Shown one piece after another: positions 52,291 through 59,249 of a stretch of DNA of 64,000 nucleotides; within the stretch, counting starts at the first letter, position 1; every line of letters begins with the position of its first letter. The translations under genes and the position numbers were made by a program. The DNA comes from Saccharopolyspora shandongensis. Lineage in GTDB: Bacteria; Actinomycetota; Actinomycetes; Mycobacteriales; Pseudonocardiaceae. The notes under the pieces are model-generated. The model was given only the letters and a program-made list of their open reading frames with translations, did not search any database and had not been told where the DNA came from. The stretch covers positions 1 through 64,000 of the forward strand of contig NZ_FNOK01000036.1 in assembly GCF_900106995.1 (NCBI RefSeq). Direction: 5' to 3'.

Positions 52291-52323
52291 GAGCCCGTGG
52301 CAGCGGTCGGCCGCCACGGGCTC
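52291..52323. terminator. Convergent hairpin between PRC-barrel and deacetylase genes
   Basis: GAGCCCGTGGC (52291-52301) and GCCACGGGCTC (52313-52323) are perfect arms around an 11-nt loop. It begins 18 bp after the PRC-barrel stop and ends 11 bp before the end of the opposite gene. Confidence 0.7.
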
Positions 52324-52333
52324 GGCTACCGGA

Positions 52334-53200
52334 TCAACCGCGATCGGCCGAGCGGGCGTGGTGCTCGGCGATCTCGTCGCTGGTGGTCAGCCACACGCCC
52401 TCGTGACCGGTGATGTACTCCAGCGCCTGGTCCAGGTACTTGGCCCGGAACGGCTGACCGATGACGAACGGGTGCAGCGCCAGCGACATCACCCGCCCGC
52501 TGTCCGCCGATTCGGCGTAGAGCTGGTCGAACTGGTCCTTGACCGCCTGCAGGAAGTCAGGGCCGCTCACCCCGGTGCCCACGAACATCGTCACGTCGTT
52601 GAGCTCGGTCTGGTACGGCACGCTGAGCAGGCCGGGCACGTTCAGCCGGTACGGCTGGTCGTCGTTGCTCCAGTCCAGCACGTAGCGCAGGCCGAGCTCC
52701 GCGAGGAGCGCTGGCGTGTGGAACGTTTCGGTCAGTCCCGGCCCCATCCACCCGCGCGGGCGGGTGCCGGTCGCGGCCTCGATGGTGTCCACCACGTCCC
52801 GCAGGTAGGCGCGCTCCTCGTCGACCGGCATGCCCGCCTGCAGGATCGAGTTGTTCTTGCCGTGCGCCAACCAGGCCCAGTCGCGCTGCTTGCCCGCGTC
52901 GATGATCTGCGGGTTGTGCTCGGTGACGTCGGAGTTCAGCAGCACGCTGGGGCGGATGCCGTGCCGGTCGAAGATGTCCACCAGCCGCCAGATGCCGACC
53001 CGCGGGCCGTAGTCCCGCCAGCCGTAGTTCAGCGGGTCGGGCGCCAGGTCCCTGGTCCCGGCGAAGATGCTGGTGGACGGCCGGTCGATCTCGTAGTGCT
53101 CGACGTTGAGGCCCACGTAGAACGCCAGCCGGGCGCCGCCCGGCCACCGCACCGGGGCGCGGTCGACGATCGGGCTGTAGTCGAAGAGCTGGTTGTGCAC
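52334..53200 (-). CDS. Polysaccharide deacetylase-family protein, PuuE-like
   Basis: A 288-aa NodB-homology protein of the allantoinase/PuuE-like branch. It has NVEHYEID near residues 32-39, VGIWRLVDIFDRHGIRPSVL near 68-87 and the C-terminal LALHPFVIGQPFRAKYLDQA near 250-269 that is typical of this branch. It likely deacetylates a sugar or hydrolyses a cyclic amide using a metal, in the cytoplasm. The start is GTG 53200 with GGAGG upstream; a longer frame to 53359 lacks a signal. Confidence 0.83.
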   Translation of the reverse strand: MHNQLFDYSPIVDRAPVRWPGGARLAFYVGLNVEHYEIDRPSTSIFAGTRDLAPDPLNYGWRDYGPRVGIWRLVDIFDRHGIRPSVLLNSDVTEHNPQIIDAGKQRDWAWLAHGKNNSILQAGMPVDEERAYLRDVVDTIEAATGTRPRGWMGPGLTETFHTPALLAELGLRYVLDWSNDDQPYRLNVPGLLSVPYQTELNDVTMFVGTGVSGPDFLQAVKDQFDQLYAESADSGRVMSLALHPFVIGQPFRAKYLDQALEYITGHEGVWLTTSDEIAEHHARSADRG

Positions 53201-53390
53201 TGCCGCCTCCTGGTCGGGCTGCCCGCGGCGGGTTTTCCCTGCTATCGCGGTGTTTTCCGGGTGTTGCGGCAATGCTCCAACCATCACACCAGTGTGAAGG
53301 TCAAACCGGCCCGCTGTGCCGTCGGACACAGTCCTTCTGCCCGCTCGTCGCGACTTCACCTGATCATCCGTTCGACGTTCCAGTTCGGTG

Positions 53391-53409
53391 CGCGAGAATG
53401 CTTCTCGCG
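53391..53409 (+). promoter_or_regulatory. Hairpin abutting the start codon of the next gene
   Basis: CGCGAGAA-TGC-TTCTCGCG is a perfect 8-bp stem with 3-nt loop that ends one base before ATG 53410. It would mask the place where a ribosome-binding site is expected, and no clear Shine-Dalgarno is seen nearby. The alternative ATG 53398 lies inside it. Confidence 0.45.
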
Positions 53410-54264
53410 ATGGCTGAAAACACCGAGCTCGAATTGCTGATCATCGTCGTCGTCGCGGCCGATGACGAGACCGCTGCGCGCGCCGCCTGCCGCGACCTGG
53501 TGCGGCGGATCGACGGCCGGATCGTGGCGTCCGGGGACTGCTCCGACGAGGAACCCGGCTGCTGGTCGGTCACGATCAGCCGGGCCAGCGCGGAGACCGG
53601 GCAGCACGTGGCCGGGTTGTCCCGCGCGGTGCGCAACTTCCTGCGCGAGCTCGGGCCCGACTACGCCAGGCACCGGGTGTCCTGCGAGCCGCCGACGGCG
53701 TGGACGGTGGTGGAGCACCCGGATCTGGTGGGCGATCTGGTCGCCGGCGGCGAGCGGCTGCTGGTCGAGGCGTGGTCCGGCGGGTCGATCCTGTTCGGCA
53801 GGCCCGACCCTGGCGACCCGGACGAACCGCCGGCGGAGGCACCAGAAGGCGTCAGCGACCTGGACGAACGCGGCAACCCGCGCCCGCGCCTGCGGCTGCT
53901 CGTGGACGTGGTCACCGAGCGGCGGGCGGGCGCGGAGTGGCCGGCACGAGCGGTGGCCAGCCGCCTGTCGCACACGGCCATGATCAGCGAGTACACGGTG
54001 GATCCGCCGCTGGTCCGGGTCGCGATGGACCTCGGGCCGGCGCTCGGCGACCTGCCGGAGATCGTGCTCGGCGCGATTTCGACCCTCGGCGGCAACGGCT
54101 GGTCGCGGCTGCGCGTCGACGAGCACCGCGCCACCGCCCGGTGGTCGGCCGCACCGACGCCGCCGTCCGGCGTCGCGGCGATCGAGGTGTCCGCCGTCGA
54201 GGCCGAAGCGGACGAGGCGACAGCGGGCGGACCATCCACAGTGGGCACCACGGGCCACGACTGA
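53410..54264 (+). CDS. Hypothetical protein upstream of the FtsK locus
   Basis: A 284-aa protein without signal peptide. Two similar beta-alpha units appear: LELLIIVVVAADDETAARAACRDL near the N-terminus (split here as LELLIIVVVAADD and ETAARAACRDL) and LRLLVDVVTERRAGAEWPAR around residues 155-174. This suggests a duplicated ferredoxin-like or ACT-like fold. The tail is Ala/Glu-rich. I do not recognise the family. The start could be ATG 53398. It lies 400 bp upstream of the FtsK locus on the same strand, so it may or may not belong to it. Confidence 0.65.
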   Translation: MAENTELELLIIVVVAADDETAARAACRDLVRRIDGRIVASGDCSDEEPGCWSVTISRASAETGQHVAGLSRAVRNFLRELGPDYARHRVSCEPPTAWTVVEHPDLVGDLVAGGERLLVEAWSGGSILFGRPDPGDPDEPPAEAPEGVSDLDERGNPRPRLRLLVDVVTERRAGAEWPARAVASRLSHTAMISEYTVDPPLVRVAMDLGPALGDLPEIVLGAISTLGGNGWSRLRVDEHRATARWSAAPTPPSGVAAIEVSAVEAEADEATAGGPSTVGTTGHD

Positions 54265-54296
54265 GCGACGACCGCAATTTCAATGAGGTATTTCCA

Positions 54297-54325
54297 TCCT
54301 CGTTCTGCGTGGCGGTGCGGGCGGC
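54297..54325 (-). repeat. Dispersed intergenic repeat, partial copy C
   Basis: Read on the minus strand, CCCGCACCGCCACGCA followed by GAACGAGG matches the end of copy B (37477-37562) and its continuation GGACGAGC. Only about 30 bp are alike, so this is a truncated copy or a chance short match. Confidence 0.4.
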
Positions 54326-54432
54326 GGTGCAAGCTGCGCGGGTGGGCTATGCGCCTGCGGGGCATGCGACCGCTTTCGGGATGCGGTCCGTTAGCCATCG
54401 CGACTGCGGTCACCAGCCAAGACGAAAAGCGC

Positions 54433-54464
54433 TCAATGGAAATCGAAGGCCCGATTTCCATTGA
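54433..54464. terminator. 13-bp stem hairpin upstream of the FtsK locus
   Basis: TCAATGGAAATCG (54433-54445) and CGATTTCCATTGA (54452-54464) are perfect arms around a 6-nt loop. It could terminate transcripts coming from the hypothetical gene and insulate the FtsK locus. Confidence 0.6.
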
Positions 54465-54667
54465 ACCGCGGGCGCACCGGACGGCGGGGCGGGCAAAAGG
54501 CGCATTTCAGGAGGATCGCCTGCCGGTCGGGTGATCAATTTCCCTGGTCGTCACGCACCGCGATCGAGTCGTGATCATCCGCACCCACCTGCCTGCGCCG
54601 TCGCCGCCACCGGGCGCTAACTTGTGGGCCGATACAGCGTTGTGCACCACGGAGGTCCAGAGTCCAG

Positions 54668-54928
54668 ATGGCGGGCGTCGAAGAAGTTCGCGCGGGAATT
54701 GCCTTGGCAAACCAGAAGATGCAGGAGAGCATCGCCGCCCTGCAACAGGGCAACCTCGCGCTCGAAGAGGCGCAGTCGGCCCTTGTCACCGCCACCCAGG
54801 GCAGCTCCCAGGAGGAGATGCAGCACGCGCACGGCTCGCTCGCCGAGGTGATGCAGGTGATCAGCGGGGTGCAGGCGCAGATCAGCGCGACGATCAACGC
54901 CACCGAGGGCTACGCGGGCCGCCTCTAG
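54668..54928 (+). CDS. Small helical protein 1 of the FtsK locus
   Basis: An 86-aa protein predicted to be a pair of long amphipathic helices: residues 3-45 are rich in Ala/Gln/Glu/Leu with heptad spacing, a Gly-Ser turn lies near 45-48, and a second helix follows to residue 80. It resembles WXG100-sized proteins in length and layout but lacks a W-x-G at the turn and the C-terminal YxxxD/E secretion motif. It is followed after 55 bp by a second small helical protein and then by the FtsK-type ATPase, so it may be a substrate or adaptor of that ATPase. Confidence 0.75.
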   Translation: MAGVEEVRAGIALANQKMQESIAALQQGNLALEEAQSALVTATQGSSQEEMQHAHGSLAEVMQVISGVQAQISATINATEGYAGRL

Positions 54929-54983
54929 GTCCCGGCAACGGCGGAAAGTCCAACCCGACCTCGTAGACAGGCTCTGTGGCACC

Positions 54984-55235
54984 GTGTCGACACTCGACGA
55001 ACTGATGCAGACGTTGCGCCTCGTGGAGGAACACCTGGCGGACGCGGGCGCCCACCTCGGCACCAGCCGGACCGCGCTCGCCGAGGCGGAGCAGGCGCTG
55101 GCGAAGCTCGACCCGGAACACCCGGAGACGGTGGTGCCGCCGAGCCTGCACCGCGCCGATGACCAGATCGAGCGATCCCTGGGGATGATCGAACACGTCC
55201 TCAACACGGTGCGCGACTTCGCCACCCGGTTGTAG
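54984..55235 (+). CDS. Small helical protein 2 of the FtsK locus
   Basis: An 83-aa protein with a helical N-terminal half (LDELMQTLRLVEEHLADAG, then TSRTALAEAEQALAKL), a proline-containing turn HPETVVPPSLH near residues 46-56 and a C-terminal helix. The helix-turn-helix hairpin shape is like that of protein 1, and together they may form a heterodimer. There is no WXG motif. It starts at GTG 54984 with a weak ribosome-binding site and ends 137 bp before the ATPase gene. Confidence 0.75.
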   Translation: MSTLDELMQTLRLVEEHLADAGAHLGTSRTALAEAEQALAKLDPEHPETVVPPSLHRADDQIERSLGMIEHVLNTVRDFATRL

Positions 55236-55372
55236 GACGCGGCGGCGTTCTCGGCTTTCGGCGCTCAACCGAGCCACATTCGCCCTCGTGCATGGGCACA
55301 CCAGGGGCCTGCCCGACTCCTCGTCGAGTGGTATTTTGATCACGGTCTGTAACACGGGTTCCGAGGTGGGAC

Positions 55373-58198
55373 GTGGGTAAACGCAACGAGCGGCGGAGTC
55401 GGATCGAAGCGGCCTTCGAGCGCCTGCGAACCAGCATCGCCTCCGCGCTCGGCGCCGCCGAGCAGGAACACGACCGCGTCCTCGCCGAATGCTCGCAGCA
55501 GGAGTTCGCGCTGCGCATCGCCCAGGTCGGGGTGGCCGCGGCGGAACGCGAACCGGCGGAGATCGCCGATCCCGAGAACCCGGTCTTCAAGGCCGCGATG
55601 CGGGAGGCGCTGCGCGAGCGGGCGGAGATCTACGCCGAGTGGACCGAGCAGGGCCCGGAGGAGCTCGGCGGGCTCGTCGCGGATGCCGCTCCCGGCGCAG
55701 CTGGGCTCCCGTGGCCGGCGTGGCTCGGCGAGGTCGGCACCCAGGACGCCGTCGCGCCGCCGCCGGAGCTGTGGCGGATCGGCACCGCGACCGTCCCGGA
55801 TTCGCCCGACCCGCAACCGTTCCCGGTCGCCATCCCGCTGCTGGACGAGTCGCACCTGCGGATCGTCACCGAGGACAACCCGGAATCCGCCGAAGCGCTG
55901 GTGCAGAACCTGCTGTTGCGGCTGCTCAGCCAGTTCCAGCCCGGCCTGGTGCGCATCCACGTCTGGGACGTCGCGCAGGTGACCGGCACGCTGCCGGGGC
56001 TCTACCCGCTGACCCGCGCGGGCCTGCTGACGGCGCACGATCCGACCCGGCTCGACGAGATGCTCGAAGCGCTCTCCGACCACATCCGGCGGATCCACAC
56101 CGATTCGCTGGTGGGTGGGCACACGTCGCTGCGCTCGCTGGCCGCGGAAAGCGGGCACCGCTCGGAGCCCTGGCGGGTCGCGGTGCTGTTCGGCGATGGC
56201 AAGGCGCTGCGCGAGGAGCAGCAGCAACAGTTGCAGCGGATCGCGCGCAACGGCCTGGCCTGCGGCATCCAGCTGATCGTCGTGGACCTCTCGCTGACCG
56301 TGAACAGCGCGATCGAGTCCATCAAGCTGCTCGGCGGCGACCGGGCGCGCACCAGCATGACCGGGCCGGAAGCCGTTGTGCAGCTGGACGAATCGCCGTC
56401 GAGCAACGAGGTGACCAAGGCGTGCTCGGCGATCGCGGAGGCGTTCCTCGCCCGGCGGGCGCGGGTGCGGACCTTCGACGACCTGGTGCCGGAGCAGCTG
56501 TGGACGCAGCGCTCGACGGCCGGGCTGCACGCGCCGGTCGGGTTCAACGAGGGCGAGCCGGTGTGGATCACCCTCGGCGACGGCAGCCCGCACACCCTGA
56601 TCGGCGGCCCCAGCGGGTCGGGCAAGACGAACTTCCTCTACGGCATGCTCGGCGGGCTCGCGGCCCGCTACTCGCCGGACGAGCTGGAGCTCTACCTGCT
56701 GGACTTCAAGGAAGGCGTGTCGTTCGCCCAGTTCACCCCGGGCCGCCGCGACCGGAGCTGGCTGCCGAACGCGCAGCTGGTCGGGGTGAACGTCAACACC
56801 GACCGCGAGTTCGGGCTGGCGCTGCTGCGGTTCCTGGCCGACGAGATGCGGCGGCGCGCGGAGTCCGCCAAGGAACACGAGGTCACCAAGCTGGAGGAGC
56901 TGCGCGACGCGGACCCGAACGGCCGGTGGCCGCGGATCGTCGCCGTGATCGACGAGTTCCAGTACCTCTTCGCCGAGCGCGACCCGGTCACGGCGCAGGC
57001 CGCCGCGCTGCTGGAGGACGTCGCGCGGCGCGGCCGCTCGCAGGGCATCCACCTGGTGCTGGCCAGCCAGGACGTGTCCGGGATCGAGGCGTTCTGGGGC
57101 AAGCCGGCGATCTTCGAGCAGTTCATCCTGCGGATCGCGCTGCCCAAGGCGCGGCGGGTGCTGGCCGAGCAGAACAACGCCGCGCTGGAGCTGCCGCGCT
57201 GGCACGCGGTCGTCAACCACGAGTCGGGCGTCAAGCACGGCAACAAGATCGCGCGCATCCCGGACGCCACCGCGAAGAACACCTTCGACGCGCTGCAGCA
57301 AGAGCTGTGGAATCAGCGCGACAAGAACGCCCCGCCGCCGCGGTTGTTCGACGGCTCGAACCTGCCAGAGCTGTCCACGCTGGAGGATTACGCGAAGCTG
57401 CGGGCACCGGTGCCGGTGCCGAAGGTCCTGCTCGGGCAGATCATCGACGTCAACGGCACGGCCGCCGCGGTCCGGCTCGTGCGCTCGCCGGGACGCAACA
57501 TCGCGGTGATCGGATCGGTGCTGGCAGACGCGATCAGCGTGCTCGGCACGGCGACGCTTTCCCTCGCGCGCCAATACGTTCCGGGCAGCATCAAGTTCAC
57601 CATCGCGGCCCTGCTCGACGACATCGACGACGACGCCCGCGGCGTCGCCGAGGCGCTGCGCACCGACGGCCACGACGTCGAGCTGGTCGGCCTGGACGGC
57701 ATCGAGGCCGCGCTGGCCGGCACCGCCGAGACGATCGACCAGCGGTCTGGCGCCGACGTGCCGCACGTCCTGGTGCTCTACGCCGCCGACGCGGCGCACA
57801 CCACGCTGGAGCGCAAGGACCCGACCACCCGCGTCAGCGGGCTGGACCACCTCCGGAAGATCCTCAAGCAGGGCCCGGAACTGCGGGTGCACGTGATCGG
57901 CTGGTGGCGCAGCGCGCAGCGCGTGAAGAACACCCTCGGCATGGGCCCGGTCGACGATATCGGCGCCTGGGTCGCCTTCGACGTGCACGGCCAGGAGCTG
58001 GCGGCGTTCGCGGCCGGGCAGGTGGTCAACTGGTCGCCGCGGGCGCGGCGCGGCCTGTTCTTCGACCGCGCGGTGCACTCCCGGCCCGAGGTGATCCTGC
58101 CCTTCGACCTCGGCGACCAGGCGAAGCCGGTGCCGGCGGTCCTGGCGCCGCAAGCAGCGGACGAGCGGTGCGAGATCCGGGAGGAAGCCGGTGACTGA
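55373..58198 (+). CDS. Soluble FtsK/SpoIIIE-family ATPase
   Basis: A 941-aa protein without membrane segments. Residues 1-90 are a charged helical region. A first FtsK-like domain (about 120-340) lacks the P-loop. The central domain has Walker A GGPSGSGKTN at about 411-420 and Walker B RIVAVIDEFQYLF at 521-533, with LLASQDVSG-type sensor LVLASQDVSGIEAFWGKPA. A third, degenerate domain (about 680-900) has GRNIAVIGSVLADA without a Lys. This three-domain layout recalls EccC of type VII secretion, but without its TM region. GTG 55373 follows GAGGTGG. It is likely a hexameric pump or remodelling motor acting on DNA or on the two small helical proteins. Confidence 0.85.
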   Translation: MGKRNERRSRIEAAFERLRTSIASALGAAEQEHDRVLAECSQQEFALRIAQVGVAAAEREPAEIADPENPVFKAAMREALRERAEIYAEWTEQGPEELGGLVADAAPGAAGLPWPAWLGEVGTQDAVAPPPELWRIGTATVPDSPDPQPFPVAIPLLDESHLRIVTEDNPESAEALVQNLLLRLLSQFQPGLVRIHVWDVAQVTGTLPGLYPLTRAGLLTAHDPTRLDEMLEALSDHIRRIHTDSLVGGHTSLRSLAAESGHRSEPWRVAVLFGDGKALREEQQQQLQRIARNGLACGIQLIVVDLSLTVNSAIESIKLLGGDRARTSMTGPEAVVQLDESPSSNEVTKACSAIAEAFLARRARVRTFDDLVPEQLWTQRSTAGLHAPVGFNEGEPVWITLGDGSPHTLIGGPSGSGKTNFLYGMLGGLAARYSPDELELYLLDFKEGVSFAQFTPGRRDRSWLPNAQLVGVNVNTDREFGLALLRFLADEMRRRAESAKEHEVTKLEELRDADPNGRWPRIVAVIDEFQYLFAERDPVTAQAAALLEDVARRGRSQGIHLVLASQDVSGIEAFWGKPAIFEQFILRIALPKARRVLAEQNNAALELPRWHAVVNHESGVKHGNKIARIPDATAKNTFDALQQELWNQRDKNAPPPRLFDGSNLPELSTLEDYAKLRAPVPVPKVLLGQIIDVNGTAAAVRLVRSPGRNIAVIGSVLADAISVLGTATLSLARQYVPGSIKFTIAALLDDIDDDARGVAEALRTDGHDVELVGLDGIEAALAGTAETIDQRSGADVPHVLVLYAADAAHTTLERKDPTTRVSGLDHLRKILKQGPELRVHVIGWWRSAQRVKNTLGMGPVDDIGAWVAFDVHGQELAAFAAGQVVNWSPRARRGLFFDRAVHSRPEVILPFDLGDQAKPVPAVLAPQAADERCEIREEAGD

Positions 58199-58583
58199 GC
58201 AGATTCCGGCCGCGGAGCGGTACAAGGAGATCACCGCGCGGGCCACCACCGCCGCGCAGCAGCTGCGCAAGCACGAGCGCGAGCGAGCCGGCGAGCTCGG
58301 CGAGGCGGTCGCCGCTGGGAAGCAGCGCCGGGAGGCCGCCGACGAACAGCGCGAGAAGGTGCTCGACGACGTGCGCAAGCGGTGGAACGCCGCGATGGAA
58401 GCGCTGTGGAACGAGCGGTGGATGCAGGTCAAGGGCATGCCCGACCCGGACCGCAAGGCCGCACCGTCCACACCGGACGATTCCCGTCGCGATGTCCAGC
58501 AGGCATACAGGGCGCTCTACGACGCGCTCGAGAAGCCCCGCTTCGCCGCGAGTCTCCGCCCCCGCCGCAAGAAGGATTCCTAG
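58191..58583 (+). CDS. Coiled-coil partner of the FtsK-type ATPase
   Basis: A 130-aa, highly charged, almost entirely helical protein (Glu/Arg/Lys/Ala-rich; heptads in residues 5-65). A tryptophan-rich stretch RWNAAMEALWNERWMQVKG occurs near 64-82 and a basic tail at the end. GTG 58191 starts 8 bp inside the ATPase gene, so its translation is coupled. It is probably an assembly or adaptor subunit. Its stop codon shares the CTAG tetranucleotide with the stop of the convergent tetR gene. Confidence 0.8.
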   Translation: MTEQIPAAERYKEITARATTAAQQLRKHERERAGELGEAVAAGKQRREAADEQREKVLDDVRKRWNAAMEALWNERWMQVKGMPDPDRKAAPSTPDDSRRDVQQAYRALYDALEKPRFAASLRPRRKKDS

Positions 58584-59182
58584 GCGGCGAAGAGCTCGTC
58601 GACGTGGCAGCGCAGCACGGCCTCGGCGTCCTCGCCGGTGCGCTGACCGACGAGCACTGCCGTGCCCAGCCCGTGGTTCAGCGCGATCAGGCGAGCCGCT
58701 TCCACGGACGCGTCGCGATCTCCCGACAGCTCGCCGTCGGTCTGGGCCTTGCGCAGCGCGTCGGCGAGCTGCGCTTCGAGGTGGTTCAGCCCGGCTACGA
58801 AGGGCTGGTCGGCGAGTTCCGGGTCGGTCATCGCCAGCACCGCGTAGGAGGCGCCGACGAGGTGGAACGCCCGGCTCTCCTCGTCGGTCGGTAGCGCCTC
58901 GGCGAGGAACGCTTCGACGAAGGCGCGGCCCGACGGCGGGCTCGGCATCCGCTCCAGCCGCGCCGCCCACCGCTCCTGGCTCTGCCGTTCCAGGTGGCGC
59001 AGGACGTCGTGCATCAGCTGGGCCTTGGTCTGGAAGTAGTACTGCACCAGCCGCAGCGAGACGCCGGCTTCGGCGGCCACCGAACGCATCGTCACCGCGT
59101 GCAGCCCTTCGCGCGCAGCCACCCGCACCAGGCCCTCGGCTATCTGCGCCCGCCGTTGGTCGTGGTCGACGGTCTTCGGCAA
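58580..59182 (-). CDS. TetR-family regulator of MFS exporter 1
   Basis: A 200-aa TetR protein. The HTH is VTMRSVAAEAGVSLRLVQYY near residues 30-49 with FQTKAQLM after it; the C-terminal domain resembles TetR_C_6/BetI-like members. The start is TTG 59182, set by GGAGGGAG at about 7 nt. It is divergent from an MFS exporter gene with two tandem palindromes between them, a classic local repressor arrangement. Confidence 0.88.
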   Translation of the reverse strand: MPKTVDHDQRRAQIAEGLVRVAAREGLHAVTMRSVAAEAGVSLRLVQYYFQTKAQLMHDVLRHLERQSQERWAARLERMPSPPSGRAFVEAFLAEALPTDEESRAFHLVGASYAVLAMTDPELADQPFVAGLNHLEAQLADALRKAQTDGELSGDRDASVEAARLIALNHGLGTAVLVGQRTGEDAEAVLRCHVDELFAA

Positions 59183-59200
59183 TGCGGCTCCCTCCGTTGT

Positions 59201-59229
59201 GATACAAGTGTATCTGATACAGACGTATC
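59201..59229. promoter_or_regulatory. Tandem TetR operators
   Basis: Two perfect palindromes GATAC-AAGT-GTATC (59201-59214) and GATAC-AGAC-GTATC (59216-59229) lie side by side, 15 bp from centre to centre, between the divergent tetR and MFS starts. Such double sites are bound by pairs of TetR dimers in QacR-like systems. Confidence 0.8.
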
Positions 59230-59249
59230 ATCAACTATGGAGGGCTCCC

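Larger units (their letters stand above)
54265..54667. other. Intergenic region with repeat fragment and hairpin
   Basis: No gene is supported in this 403-bp gap before the FtsK locus. It holds a fragment of the dispersed repeat (54297-54325, minus orientation) and a 13-bp stem hairpin at 54433-54464. A promoter for the small helical proteins is expected at about 54540-54640 but no clear consensus is seen. Confidence 0.55.

Noticed and set aside
55373-58198. Calling the ATPase the cell-division DNA translocase FtsK
   Set aside because: It lacks the N-terminal membrane domain and the C-terminal gamma winged helix and has degenerate extra domains.
55340-58471. A 1043-codon open frame antisense to the FtsK-type ATPase gene
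   Set aside because: It is the mirror of a strongly biased GC-rich coding sequence, its product is low-complexity (Arg/Gly/Ala/Val/Gln) and it has no recognisable domain.
54668-58583. Calling the FtsK locus a type VII secretion system
   Set aside because: No WXG motif, no secretion signal in the small proteins, no TM region in the ATPase and none of the other ecc genes are present in the window.
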